Below are positions 48,073 through 57,159 of a stretch of DNA of 64,000 nucleotides, piece by piece. The stretch is from JAFDBW01 sp963825575 (GTDB lineage: Bacteria; Desulfobacterota; Desulfuromonadia; Desulfuromonadales; BM103). Both the position numbers and the translations under genes were made by a program. The stretch covers positions 1 to 64,000 of the forward strand of contig CAWGUB010000030.1 of the NCBI GenBank assembly GCA_963825575.1, read 5' to 3'. Under the pieces are notes generated by a model. The model did not search any database. It saw only the letters and a list, made by a program, of their open reading frames with translations, and was not told where the DNA came from. The first letter of the stretch is position 1; each line of letters opens with the position of its first letter.

Positions 48073-48923
48073 ATCGGCGACCTCGCTTCACAGGGGATCT
48101 TTACCTGACAAAGTCCGCAGGGCGTGGCCCCGGTACCGTAGTTGTCACGGACGTAGGGGGTCGTAACATTGCGGATATAATCGCAGCAGGCCGGCTTGTC
48201 GTGGCCTGCTGCGGTAATCGCATCAATCGGGCAGCGCTGCATGCACACCCCGCAGGTGCCTCTGGCGTACCAGAGGCACCAGTCCTGGTGACCTGCATAG
48301 GAACGGGGCGTTGCCTCCAGGTCCACCCTGGCGACGACGGAGCCAAAACGCACCGCCTTGCCCACCCTGGTGATCAAACCGTCAGATAGCCCAAAGGTAC
48401 CTAGGCCGGCAATCCAGGCGGTGTGACGCTCCGACCAGTTGGAGGCGATGCCGAAGCGCTCGCTGTTGCGGTAGGCAAAATCTGCCAGACGCTCAGGAGC
48501 CACGGCCGGGAAACCGGCATTCGTCAACTGCTCGGCCAGGTGCAGGCGCAGGGCGCAGTTGAACTCTTCGCCATGGAAACGGGAACGGGCCCATCTTTCC
48601 GCAGGGACTTCCGTCGCCTCACGCTGATCCAGGCGGGTCGCTTCGGTCTGCGGCAGGATGTAGACAATCACGGCAAGTTCGGCGGCAGTGACGCCCAGGT
48701 CGGGCCATGCGAGCTGCAACGCTTCCAGGGGAGTCCAGTAGAAGGGACCGATATCATTCTTGAGCTGTTCAAAAAGCGGGTCGTCGCCCTTGGCATAGGC
48801 GATCTGCGGCTCTGCCCAGGCCGGTTCAGCGGTCGGCATCTGCAAAGAATTCTGTGCCGAGGCGCAGAAATCACGAATCACCGATTCGACCCAGCTTCTG
48901 GTTTCTTCACGCGAATTCGACAT
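48069..48923 (-). CDS. Epoxyqueuosine-reductase-like 4Fe-4S protein
   Basis: 284 residues. The C-terminal cluster-binding part CGVCMQRCPIDAI and CGLCQVKIPCE, and the earlier AGLGTFGLSDGLITRVGKAVRFGS, match QueG-type proteins. Shorter than QueG and without its C-terminal extension, so probably a paralogue of unknown substrate. Translationally coupled to the DUF547 gene. Confidence 0.85.
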   Translation of the reverse strand: MSNSREETRSWVESVIRDFCASAQNSLQMPTAEPAWAEPQIAYAKGDDPLFEQLKNDIGPFYWTPLEALQLAWPDLGVTAAELAVIVYILPQTEATRLDQREATEVPAERWARSRFHGEEFNCALRLHLAEQLTNAGFPAVAPERLADFAYRNSERFGIASNWSERHTAWIAGLGTFGLSDGLITRVGKAVRFGSVVARVDLEATPRSYAGHQDWCLWYARGTCGVCMQRCPIDAITAAGHDKPACCDYIRNVTTPYVRDNYGTGATPCGLCQVKIPCEARSPI

Positions 48924-48935
48924 GACAACAACCCT

Positions 48936-49340
48936 TTACCTGGTAAATCCCTGGTCAAAGTTTCTCAGCGACGAGATCTCCGCCACCCACGGCAGCATGC
49001 TTTCACAATACAGGTTGAGAGTCGGTGCGACACCGGTCGGATCATCGAGTGTCCCCACATGGACGATCAGCTTGCCCGGTGCCAGCCTGTGCTGGTTGAA
49101 AACCGGCGTTCCACAAGTGCCACAAAAATATTTTTTCACCTTCCGCGAGATTTTGTATTCAACCAGTGAATCTTCACCTGCCAACAGGGTAAAACTCTCT
49201 TGGGTGATCACGGCAAAGGCTTCGAAAGCACTGCCGGTGATCTTCTTGCAGGTATTGCAGTGGCAGTTCCCAACCATCTCGAAGTCGGAGCTGGTCGCAT
49301 ATTTCACTGCACCACACAAACAGGAGCCTGTCATACTCAT
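48936..49340 (-). CDS. GFA (glutathione-dependent formaldehyde-activating) family protein
   Basis: 134 residues. Zinc ligands in GSCLCGAVKY, NCHCNTCKKITGSAFEAF and FCGTCGTPVF are all present. The fold is shared with Gfa and CENP-V; true substrate unclear. Upstream of the QueG-like gene on the same strand, 12 bases apart. Confidence 0.9.
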   Translation of the reverse strand: MSMTGSCLCGAVKYATSSDFEMVGNCHCNTCKKITGSAFEAFAVITQESFTLLAGEDSLVEYKISRKVKKYFCGTCGTPVFNQHRLAPGKLIVHVGTLDDPTGVAPTLNLYCESMLPWVAEISSLRNFDQGFTR

Positions 49341-49467
49341 AACCTTTGCCTTTCATTCAGGGATAAGCAATCACAGTTTAGCAATGAACACGTAATTTTC
49401 GAAACAAGTTTATGCGAAAGGGAGAGATTCGCTTGTCACTCACACCTGTTAAGCTTATCGTGACAAC

Positions 49468-50130
49468 ATGAAGATCAACATTGAAATCGAGAGGGAATAT
49501 CGCAGCCTGCTCGGCAATGTCGACGCCTGGTTCAACCGCTGCCTGGAAACCGGCGGCACGGCGTTCTCATGTCGCGGCGGCTGCAGCGCCTGCTGCCGGG
49601 GCTTGTTCGACATCACCCTGCTCGATGCCTTCCTGCTGAAGAGCGCATTCAGCTCTTTAAAGCCCGCCATTCGCAAAGAGGTCCTGCAAAAATCTCAGCT
49701 GCGCCTGGAAGAGCTGCAGCAGCGTTGGCCCGGACTGCAGCCGCCCTACCTGCTGAACGGCTTACCGGACCACGAGTGGACCGAGATGCCGGAAGACGAC
49801 GAGACACCCTGCCCGCTCCTCGATGCCGAAGGATTTTGCCTGATTTACAACTCCCGCCCCCTGACCTGCAGACTGCATGGCCTGCCGAATATCGACTGTT
49901 CCGGCGAGGATTTCGAAGGAACGACCTGCACTCTGCACAAGGGCGATCCTCTGAACCTGCCTGAAGATATTCTCAGGTGGCGGTTTCGTGATGTATTCCA
50001 GGAGGAGATCGACATCTTTCGCAAATTCACCGAACAGTTGACCGGCACGGCATTCTCAGAAATCGATACGTTTATTCCGTTGGCACTGCTGGCGGATTAC
50101 GACAAGGCCGACTGGGCCGGATGGGGATAG
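49468..50130 (+). CDS. YkgJ family cysteine cluster protein
   Basis: 220 residues. FSCRGGCSACCRG near the N terminus, CPLLDAEGFCLIYNSRPLTC and a terminal CTLHKG region give the eight-cysteine pattern of the YkgJ/UPF0153 cluster family, thought to bind zinc or iron. Function unknown. Confidence 0.88.
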   Translation: MKINIEIEREYRSLLGNVDAWFNRCLETGGTAFSCRGGCSACCRGLFDITLLDAFLLKSAFSSLKPAIRKEVLQKSQLRLEELQQRWPGLQPPYLLNGLPDHEWTEMPEDDETPCPLLDAEGFCLIYNSRPLTCRLHGLPNIDCSGEDFEGTTCTLHKGDPLNLPEDILRWRFRDVFQEEIDIFRKFTEQLTGTAFSEIDTFIPLALLADYDKADWAGWG

Positions 50131-50165
50131 GAGGCCAAAAACCAGAACGGACAGATCTCAAGAAA

Positions 50166-50204
50166 AAGGGATGAGAACCTCACCGAAGTTTTCATCCCGA
50201 AAAG
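50166..50204 (-). terminator. Terminator of the Asp/Gln/Arg-repeat gene
   Basis: Minus strand GGGATGAAAAC pairs with GTTCTCATCCC and is followed by TTTTTC. Confidence 0.75.
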
Positions 50205-50225
50205 TATGGATGCAGCTGACCAGAT

Positions 50226-50660
50226 TTAAGTACGGTCTCTATCCTGATCTTTCAGCTGGTCCTGATCGCGATCTTTGTCACGGTCTTGATCCCGCAGCTG
50301 GTCTTTGTCCTGATCTTTCAGCTGATCCCGGTCACGGTCCCGGTCACGCAGCTGGTCTTTGTCATGGGTCTCCAACTGGTCCCGGCTGCGGTCCTGTTCC
50401 ATTGTCCGGGTACGCTCCATTTCTACGGAACCCTTGCCGAAGCCGCCGGTTTCTGCAGGACTACCCTGCTCACCCGGCCCACCCGCATCAGCGTTGCCAC
50501 CACCGCTACCGGAGCCACCCCCGCCAGCCTTGGCTAAATAAATCGTTGATGGCCCTTCATTATTCCCGTTGACGGCCTCTACAGGGATGGCCCAAACAAC
50601 CAGAATCAAGCTGGCAAGGCCAACCATGAGCACTTTGATGATTTTGCGTATTCTCTTCAT
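50226..50660 (-). CDS. Secreted low-complexity Asp/Gln/Arg repeat protein
   Basis: 144 residues from ATG 50660 (AAGGAGAATTGTC upstream); the open frame extends to 50882 but the start with a ribosome site is convincing. Signal peptide or anchor (VLMVGLASLILVVWAIPVEA), a glycine/serine-rich segment (AGGGGSGSGGG), then about 60 residues of repeating DRDRDQLKDQDKDQLRDQ, strongly charged. Probably exported; similar low-complexity proteins occur in Geobacter-like genomes. No function known. Confidence 0.72.
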   Translation of the reverse strand: MKRIRKIIKVLMVGLASLILVVWAIPVEAVNGNNEGPSTIYLAKAGGGGSGSGGGNADAGGPGEQGSPAETGGFGKGSVEMERTRTMEQDRSRDQLETHDKDQLRDRDRDRDQLKDQDKDQLRDQDRDKDRDQDQLKDQDRDRT

Positions 50661-50987
50661 GACAATTCTCCTTATACGCCGCCTGCCCTTCTCGGCTTGA
50701 AAATTGCGCCACTGCAGCCGGAGCGACTCAGCCATCCCCAACCCAGCAGCAATCTTGAACATCGACAAACCTCTGTCCGCTTTCATTGTCACAGACTTCT
50801 CAGGCGACACAATTGGACAAAAGGCTACAGATGCACGCAGAAAGTACGATACTAAATCATCAATGGTCTTGTCGGTTCGCATTGTTATTTTGTATCAATT
50901 GCCACATATCAGCCTTGACCTGTACTCATTAAGTGGTAGAAGTTAAAAATACCTCATATTTAAATATCCACCTTCGACTACTTTACG

Positions 50988-51206
50988 GTGACTAGCGTGA
51001 CTATTAACATTCAGCTGGCCCTAAGTAATCATCTCTTTTGCGAAGGCGTCAAAAAACTCGCCAGTGAAACCGGTGCCGGTTTCATTTTCAACGATGTTCA
51101 TGAAAACACTACGGCCTTTACAGCAGATATCGTCCTCTTCGATGCCAAGAGAGACATTAGTGACTTGATCAATACACATCCGAAGGGGCTAGGGGCTAGG
51201 GGCTAG
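50988..51206 (+). pseudogene. Truncated response-regulator-like fragment ending in a heptamer repeat
   Basis: 72 codons starting with GTG at 50988 (or GTG 50997). IQLALSNHLFCEGVKKLASETG and ADIVLFDAKRDISDLI look like the first half of a NarL-type receiver with its aspartate. The frame then enters a GGGGCTA tandem repeat and stops at 51206. The second half of the receiver and the output domain are missing. Confidence 0.5.
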
Positions 51207-51226
51207 GGGCTAGGGGCTAGGGGCTG
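51185..51226. repeat. (GGGGCTA)n tandem repeat
   Basis: Five perfect GGGGCTA units plus a partial sixth. Six G4 tracts with 3-base spacers make a strong G-quadruplex candidate on the plus strand. Confidence 0.95.
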
Positions 51227-51256
51227 GAAAAAGCGTAGCTCGATACTGCAATAGCA

Positions 51257-51286
51257 CAAAGGCCGACAGGTTTCCTGTCGGCCTTT
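51257..51286. terminator. Bidirectional terminator between the fragment and ettA
   Basis: AAGGCCGACAGG pairs with CCTGTCGGCCTT; T-rich on the plus strand (TTTCAAG), also suitable for the convergent ettA transcript. Confidence 0.8.
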
Positions 51287-51331
51287 CAAGTTTCATTTTG
51301 CCATTACCAGCCCCGAGCCTCCAGGCCCCGG

Positions 51332-53008
51332 CTACTGCCTCGTAAGGTTGCGATAACGAATCCGGTGCGGCTGGTCTGCATCCTTGCCGAGGCGCCGTTT
51401 GCGGTCTTCTTCGTATTCCGAGTAATTACCCTCATACCAGACCACCTGGGAATTTCCTTCGAAGGCGAGGATGTGGGTCGCGATGCGATCAAGGAACCAG
51501 CGGTCATGGCTGATCACCACGGCACACCCAGCGAAATTCTCAAGGGCTTCTTCAAGGGCTCGCAGGGTATTGACATCGAGGTCGTTAGTCGGTTCGTCAA
51601 GCAGCAGGACGTTCGATTCCTCGCGCATGATCTTGGCCAGGTGCACGCGGTTACGCTCACCGCCGGAGAGCACACCGACCTTCTTCTGCTGGTCGCCGCC
51701 TGAGAAGTTGAAGCGGGCCACGTACCCGCGCGAATTGACCAGCTGCTTGCCGAGCATCATCTGCTCCTGGCCGCCGGTGATTTCCTCGAAAATGGTCTTG
51801 CTGCCATCGAGGGGGCGATCCTGGTCGACATAAGCAAGCTTGACCGTCTCGCCAATCTTGAAAGTCCCCGAATCGGCTTGCTCCTGGCCGGTAATCATGC
51901 GGAACAGGGTGGTCTTGCCGGCACCGTTGGGGCCAATCACACCGACAATCCCGCCTGGCGGAAGCATGAAGCTCATCTTTTCGTAAAGCAGCTTGTCATC
52001 ATAGGCTTTGGTGACGTCACTGGCTTCGACAACAGTGTTGCCGAGACGGGGCCCGGGTGGGATGTAAATTTCCATGTTGCGCTCGCGCTCTGCGGCATCC
52101 TGGTTGAGCAGTTTCTCGTAAGAGTTGATGCGGGCCTGGCCCTTGGCATGGCGCGCCTTGGGGCTCATGCGTATCCACTCGAGCTCGCGCTGCAGGGTCT
52201 TCTGACGATTGCTCTCAGTCTTGTCTTCCTTGCGCAGGCGTTCCTGCTTCTGCTCCAACCAACTCGAGTAGTTACCCTTCCAGGGGATGCCATGACCGCG
52301 GTCAAGCTCGAGGATCCAGCCGGCAACATTGTCGAGGAAGTAACGATCATGGGTCACGGCAATGATCGTCCCTTCGTAGCGCTGCAGGTGCTGCTCCAGC
52401 CAGCCAACGGTCTCAGCGTCGAGGTGGTTGGTCGGTTCGTCAAGCAGCAGGATATCGGGCTTCTGCAGCAGCAGTCGGCAGAGCGCAACGCGGCGCTTTT
52501 CCCCCCCGGAGAGGATCTTTATTTGAGTGTCCGCCGGCGGGCAGCGCAAGGCGTCCATGGCCAGGTCCAGCCGCGAATCCAGCTCCCAGGCGTCCAGTGC
52601 ATCGAGCTTGTCCTGGACCACGGCCTGACGCTCGCAGAGCTTTTCCATGTCGCAATCGGGGTCGGCAAAAGCTTCGTTGATCTCCTCGAACTCCTTGAGC
52701 AGGTCAACGGTCTCCTGAACACCCTCTTCAACCACTTCGCGCACCGTCTTGTCACAATCGACCAGAGGCTCCTGTTCGAGATAGCCTACGGTATAACCGT
52801 CAGAGAGCATCGTCTCGCCGTTGAACTCTTTGTCAACTCCGGCCATGATCCGCAGGAGGGTCGACTTGCCGGAACCGTTGAGACCGAGCACGCCGATTTT
52901 GGCACCGTAAAAGTAGGAAAGGGAAATATCCTTGATGATCGGCTTGCCGCTGTAGTTCTTGTTGACGCCGACCATCGAGTAGATGATTTTCTTGGTATCT
53001 TCGCTCAT
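51332..53008 (-). CDS. ettA: Energy-dependent translational throttle protein EttA (ABC-F)
   Basis: 558 residues with two ABC domains (GLNGSGKSTLLRIMAG and GPNGAGKTTLFRMITG; signatures LSGGEKRRVALCR and LSGGERNRVHLAK; LLLDEPTNHLD and LLLDEPTNDLD), the linker with RMSPKARHAKGQARI and the EttA arm. Binds the ribosomal E site and gates elongation by ADP/ATP ratio. Intergenic DNA on both sides is rich in GGGGCT/CCTCCAG-type repeats. Confidence 0.96.
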   Translation of the reverse strand: MSEDTKKIIYSMVGVNKNYSGKPIIKDISLSYFYGAKIGVLGLNGSGKSTLLRIMAGVDKEFNGETMLSDGYTVGYLEQEPLVDCDKTVREVVEEGVQETVDLLKEFEEINEAFADPDCDMEKLCERQAVVQDKLDALDAWELDSRLDLAMDALRCPPADTQIKILSGGEKRRVALCRLLLQKPDILLLDEPTNHLDAETVGWLEQHLQRYEGTIIAVTHDRYFLDNVAGWILELDRGHGIPWKGNYSSWLEQKQERLRKEDKTESNRQKTLQRELEWIRMSPKARHAKGQARINSYEKLLNQDAAERERNMEIYIPPGPRLGNTVVEASDVTKAYDDKLLYEKMSFMLPPGGIVGVIGPNGAGKTTLFRMITGQEQADSGTFKIGETVKLAYVDQDRPLDGSKTIFEEITGGQEQMMLGKQLVNSRGYVARFNFSGGDQQKKVGVLSGGERNRVHLAKIMREESNVLLLDEPTNDLDVNTLRALEEALENFAGCAVVISHDRWFLDRIATHILAFEGNSQVVWYEGNYSEYEEDRKRRLGKDADQPHRIRYRNLTRQ

Positions 53009-53084
53009 TATTGTGTCCTGTCTGAAAGGTTATTTCACAGAACATGGCTTATACACCATCTGGGGACAAGGAGCAAGAGTGGTC

Positions 53085-53155
53085 AAGGGGTTTCCCAGTT
53101 TCCAATCCCCAGCCTCCAGCCTCCAGTCCCCGCATTCAAAGTCCCCGATTTAAAG
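53085..53155. repeat. CCCCAGCCTCCAG-type low-complexity stretch
   Basis: Contains CCCCAGCCTCCAGCCTCCAG and TCCCC, similar in wording to 51302-51330 on the other side of ettA. No gene. Probably an intergenic repeat family. Confidence 0.5.
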
Positions 53156-53216
53156 TTGACTCTTTGATCATGAAGTTGTTCAATCATCCGATCAAATCAC
53201 CGAGAGGCAGGAAGAT

Positions 53217-54491
53217 ATGAGTTTTCTGAAAAAGATGTTCAGCAAGAAAGACCCGATTGACGAGATGCGCCAATGCCATGCCCGGCAGGACTGGGTAGGC
53301 GTTCTGAATATAGCGGGACAGGTTGACCGGAACGAGTTCGATGCTGCAACTGCGGCCGAGATCACCAATTGGGAGAACCTGGCCGGCGACACCCTGGCCG
53401 CCATGAACATGGAAGAAGGGTCCTGGGCACAGAAATCAGGCAACCTGTTGCGCGCCCGCGAAGATTACCAATTGGCCATCGAGCAGGCCCGTTCCGTTCA
53501 ACTGCGTGAGCGTGCACAGCAGGCCCTGGCAGCCCTGGACCGTGGTGAACTCCCCCCTGAAGAGATGGTAGCCGATGAAAGTCCGGCCCTGCATACCGGT
53601 TGCAACAGCTGCGCACCAGCAGCGGAGCCGAGTGCTGGTGGCGTGGACGCAGACCTCGACCAGGAGACCCGCATGGAACTGCTGTTGGCCACCCTTCCGC
53701 CGGACCTGGCAGAACGCTACCTGGCTGCCGGGACACAATTCCGAAAGGCATGGCTGACTGCCCAGGAAGGGGATGAAAAGCTGGCTTTGGAGCTTTTGGA
53801 AAAAGTTCCCGCCGCAGAGCGAAATGCCTTGTTCCTCTTCGAACGGGGGGCTTTGATGATACGCAGCGGCCAGAGCAAGAAAGCCCGACAGGATCTGCAG
53901 GCTGCGTTGACCGCTGAACCCGACCTGTTCCCGGCCTACGAGGCACTGACCGAAATCCTGATTACCGATGGGCACAGCGACGAACTGCAGAAATCTCTCA
54001 AGCAGAATATCGCCGAAGAACGTTTTGTCGGTTATTGCTGGGCCAGGTTGGCAGAGCTGCATGCCCAGCGCGGCGAACTGGAACCGGCCCTGGCCGCCGG
54101 ACTCGAAGCCATTGATCAAGGGGTCAACGATCCCGGCCTGATCATGCTCTGCTCGCAACTGCTGGAACGTGCAGAACGCTTCGCTGAAGCAGAAGCGCTG
54201 CTGATGCGGATGCCCGGTGGCGGCTGCGGAGGTGGAGTTCATCCGATGCTGGCGGAATACTGGCTAAGACGCGGGCAGAACCTGAACCAGGCGCTTGAAT
54301 CATTCAAGGGAGCCATGCGCCAGGAGACTGACAACCCTCGCTGGCTGCTGCGCATCGCCCAGGTTTACCTGGCCAAAGGGTGGAAGAAGGAAGCCTCTGA
54401 GCAGATTGAGCGCTTGATGAAGCAAGGGGGGCTGCCAGATCAGATTAGTGCTGAGGTCCAATCTATGGCCGATCAATTGCAGAAAGGTTGA
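53217..54491 (+). CDS. Tetratricopeptide repeat protein
   Basis: 424 residues, no signal peptide, helical throughout with TPR-like pairs (KSGNLLRAREDYQLAIEQA, RSGQSKKARQDLQAALTAEP, AQRGELEPALAAGLEAIDQG, RRGQNLNQALESFKGAMRQE). Two short cysteine/glycine stretches (CNSCAP near 119, GGGCGGG near 335) are odd. Probably a cytoplasmic scaffold. GGCAGGAAGAT precedes the start. Confidence 0.8.
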   Translation: MSFLKKMFSKKDPIDEMRQCHARQDWVGVLNIAGQVDRNEFDAATAAEITNWENLAGDTLAAMNMEEGSWAQKSGNLLRAREDYQLAIEQARSVQLRERAQQALAALDRGELPPEEMVADESPALHTGCNSCAPAAEPSAGGVDADLDQETRMELLLATLPPDLAERYLAAGTQFRKAWLTAQEGDEKLALELLEKVPAAERNALFLFERGALMIRSGQSKKARQDLQAALTAEPDLFPAYEALTEILITDGHSDELQKSLKQNIAEERFVGYCWARLAELHAQRGELEPALAAGLEAIDQGVNDPGLIMLCSQLLERAERFAEAEALLMRMPGGGCGGGVHPMLAEYWLRRGQNLNQALESFKGAMRQETDNPRWLLRIAQVYLAKGWKKEASEQIERLMKQGGLPDQISAEVQSMADQLQKG

Positions 54492-54534
54492 ACAGGAGCA
54501 AATAAAAAAGAGCCCGCCTAAAGCAACCTGAAGT

Positions 54535-56265
54535 TCAGTTTGAATGGTTTGTGCGGCCAGACGTTAACAGGTTCGCAGCTCCGATGCGCAGGATCTCCAG
54601 CCACTTGAAATTCATCATGTGGCGACGCCAGAACAGCTCCTGCTTGTCACAGACCGTCGAAACGCTGTACGCATGGATGTCACCGCGCAATCGATCCAGT
54701 GTTTCTGAATCCATACTCCCTTCTGACTGTGCGATCCTGTCCTTCAATGCCCTGGCCTGCCTGATCCTCTGTGCGACTCCGTCTCCGCGCGCCTGGTCAA
54801 TGCGCCCGTACCGGAGCTTCATGGCGTTCAGCGCTTCAGCTGCATCGTAGGTCACCTCGACCATCTCGTCACGACTCATCCACTCCGTTTCATAATTCAG
54901 AATCTGTCCCCACGTCGGCTGAAGAAGCAACTGGCGATGTTCTTCCAGGGTTTTTGCAAACAACCGGTAGCCGTGCTTCTCCGGCTGCTCGAAAGCATGG
55001 CTGCCGGGATCAAGAAAAGGGCCCATCGGCGAAATAAAACAGGATAGTCGCCGGTCATAACTACGAAAGAGCCTTTCACAGTAGCCGATTGTTTTCATCA
55101 CAGATTCACAGGTCTGTCCGGACAAGCCGATCATGAAGAACACATCGAGGCGATGACAACCCAATCTCAGGGCCTCCGTGATCACGGCCTCCATCTCGTC
55201 ATTGCTGTAAAAAACCTGAGAGTCCTGGTGACGTCGAACCTCTTCCTCATGACTCTCCGGTGACAGCTCGAGGCTCCAATTTTTGACCGACCTGTCAATC
55301 GCCCGCAAATACTCCGGGGCAGGCATACCGAAGACTTCGAAAACGATCTCGTTGGCGAGCCGCGCCTGTGCCAGGCGCACCAGCGTCTCGCGGACATAAT
55401 CATCCCCGGCCTGGAGCAGATCGCCCACCAGGAAGATCGGCCCGCGCGAAATCCTGCAGACATCCGAAATGTTCTTGACCAGGTTGAGCGGACTCCTGAA
55501 TGCCGGCTTATTCCGCAGGCTCAACAGCCCGCTGGCATGACCAGAACCACCACAGGTGACGCATTCGTGCACACAGCCACGGACGGTGAAAACCGCAGTA
55601 ATCGGATTCTGCCACCAGCCGTTGAACGGCAGGACGCTCTGCAGGTCGCGGTGACGCATGACCATGCGAACCATGCGCTCCGGGGCCAGGTCGACATAGT
55701 CCATATCCGGGAAGGTGCAAGTGAAATTGTTGACTTGGACCTTCCCCTGCTTTTTCCACACCAGGTTGGGCACATCCTCCAGGAGGCCATCGCCTCGCAG
55801 GCAGAGCAGCAAGGCATACAATAGCGGTTCTACAGAATCCCCGCGCAGAACAAAATCCACGTGGGGATAACGAATCAGCTCATCGTGATAATAGCTTGCT
55901 GACAACCCGCCAAAAATAACCGGGATTTCCGGGTGACACTCCTTGGCCAGTCGCGCAATCTCGAGTGCGCCATGCGCATGCGGCAACCAATGCAGGTCGA
56001 TGCCGAATGCCTTCGGCTTGAGTTTTGACAGGAACCTGGGGACATCGAATCCGGGATCGTTCATCATCCGCAAGGCCAGATTGACGATGCGCACCGTCAG
56101 GCCTCTGGACTCGAGGTAGTTGGTCATGGTCAGGAAGCCAAGCGGATACATCTCGAAGACCGGAGAGGACGGGATCAGGTCACTGACCGGGCCATACATG
56201 ATGGCTTCCTTACGGAAGTCATAAACACTTGGCGGATGCAGCAGAACCAGGTCGATCCGGGACAT
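54535..56265 (-). CDS. B12-binding/radical SAM protein (TIGR04190-like)
   Basis: 576 residues: N-terminal cobalamin-binding domain (LLHPPSVYD, PLGFLTMTNYLESRG, FGIDLHWLPHAHGALEIARL, VIFGGLSASYY), then a radical SAM barrel with RGCVHECVTCGGS supplying C-x3-C-x2-C. Resembles the Ta0216/TIGR04190 group. Reaction unknown; methylation or rearrangement is possible by analogy. It stands alone between the TPR and DUF554 genes. Confidence 0.87.
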   Translation of the reverse strand: MSRIDLVLLHPPSVYDFRKEAIMYGPVSDLIPSSPVFEMYPLGFLTMTNYLESRGLTVRIVNLALRMMNDPGFDVPRFLSKLKPKAFGIDLHWLPHAHGALEIARLAKECHPEIPVIFGGLSASYYHDELIRYPHVDFVLRGDSVEPLLYALLLCLRGDGLLEDVPNLVWKKQGKVQVNNFTCTFPDMDYVDLAPERMVRMVMRHRDLQSVLPFNGWWQNPITAVFTVRGCVHECVTCGGSGHASGLLSLRNKPAFRSPLNLVKNISDVCRISRGPIFLVGDLLQAGDDYVRETLVRLAQARLANEIVFEVFGMPAPEYLRAIDRSVKNWSLELSPESHEEEVRRHQDSQVFYSNDEMEAVITEALRLGCHRLDVFFMIGLSGQTCESVMKTIGYCERLFRSYDRRLSCFISPMGPFLDPGSHAFEQPEKHGYRLFAKTLEEHRQLLLQPTWGQILNYETEWMSRDEMVEVTYDAAEALNAMKLRYGRIDQARGDGVAQRIRQARALKDRIAQSEGSMDSETLDRLRGDIHAYSVSTVCDKQELFWRRHMMNFKWLEILRIGAANLLTSGRTNHSN

Positions 56266-56452
56266 GGTGGGCCTCCATCAACTAACGTCAATGATTCCCC
56301 GGCAGATTGTGTTGGTTTTGCTTAATTATATCAGGTATTCTTATGGGGGCTGGCTCCTGACCTGTTTGTATGGCACGATGCCACTTGAAGGACTGGGGCT
56401 TCTATGCTAAGTTGCGGCACCTTCGTCTGATCCAAAATAAGCGTGGAAGACC

Positions 56453-57139
56453 ATGATATTACAGGGAACGCTGGTTAACATTGCAGCCGTTATCGCTGGC
56501 TGCCTGATCGGCAGATGGGCGGGCCGTTATCTGTCTGCAAAAATGCGTGAGACCCTGATGATCGGGCTGGGGCTCGCGGTTCTGCTGATCGGCCTGCAAC
56601 TCGCGCTACAGAGTCGGCAGATCATGATTGTCATTGGCAGCCTGATCTTTGGCGGCTTGATCGGCGAAGGGCTCGGCCTGGAGAACCGGCTGGAGCAATT
56701 CGGTCTGCGCTTGCAGAAGCGATTCTCCGGCATGGGCAAGATTGCCGAAGGCTTTGTAACCTCGAGCCTGCTCTATTGTGTCGGGGCGATGGCGATCATG
56801 GGTGCCCTACAGGATGGGCTGGGAGGCCCGCCGTCGATCCTCTATGCCAAGGCGGCTCTCGATGGCGTGGCATCTATCGCACTGACCTCGACGCTTGGCA
56901 TCGGCGTGATCTTTTCCGTCATTCCTCTGCTTCTCTACCAGGGCGGAATCACCCTGGCAGCAGAACTTGCCGAAACCGTTCTCACTGAACCGGTCATTAT
57001 TGAGATGAATGCTGTCGGCGGGTTGCTGATTGTCGCCATTGCCATCGATCTGTTAGGGATCAAGCGTCTGCCGGTGGGGAACCTGCTCCCGGCCGTGTTT
57101 GTCGCCATTGGGCTGCTCTGGGCTTTCGGCATGGCCTGA
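56453..57139 (+). CDS. DUF554 membrane protein
   Basis: 228 residues, about six to seven hydrophobic helices. MILQGTLVNIAAVIAGCLIG, IGLGLAVLLIGLQLAL, GSLIFGGLIGEGLGLE and VGAMAIMGALQDGL are characteristic of DUF554 (YdfK) proteins, putative transporters. Confidence 0.92.
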   Translation: MILQGTLVNIAAVIAGCLIGRWAGRYLSAKMRETLMIGLGLAVLLIGLQLALQSRQIMIVIGSLIFGGLIGEGLGLENRLEQFGLRLQKRFSGMGKIAEGFVTSSLLYCVGAMAIMGALQDGLGGPPSILYAKAALDGVASIALTSTLGIGVIFSVIPLLLYQGGITLAAELAETVLTEPVIIEMNAVGGLLIVAIAIDLLGIKRLPVGNLLPAVFVAIGLLWAFGMA

Positions 57140-57159
57140 GGCACGGCGGGCCGCAGGGA

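Noticed and set aside
51878..53167. 429-codon plus-strand open frame
   Set aside because: Antisense to ettA; explained by GC-rich codon usage.
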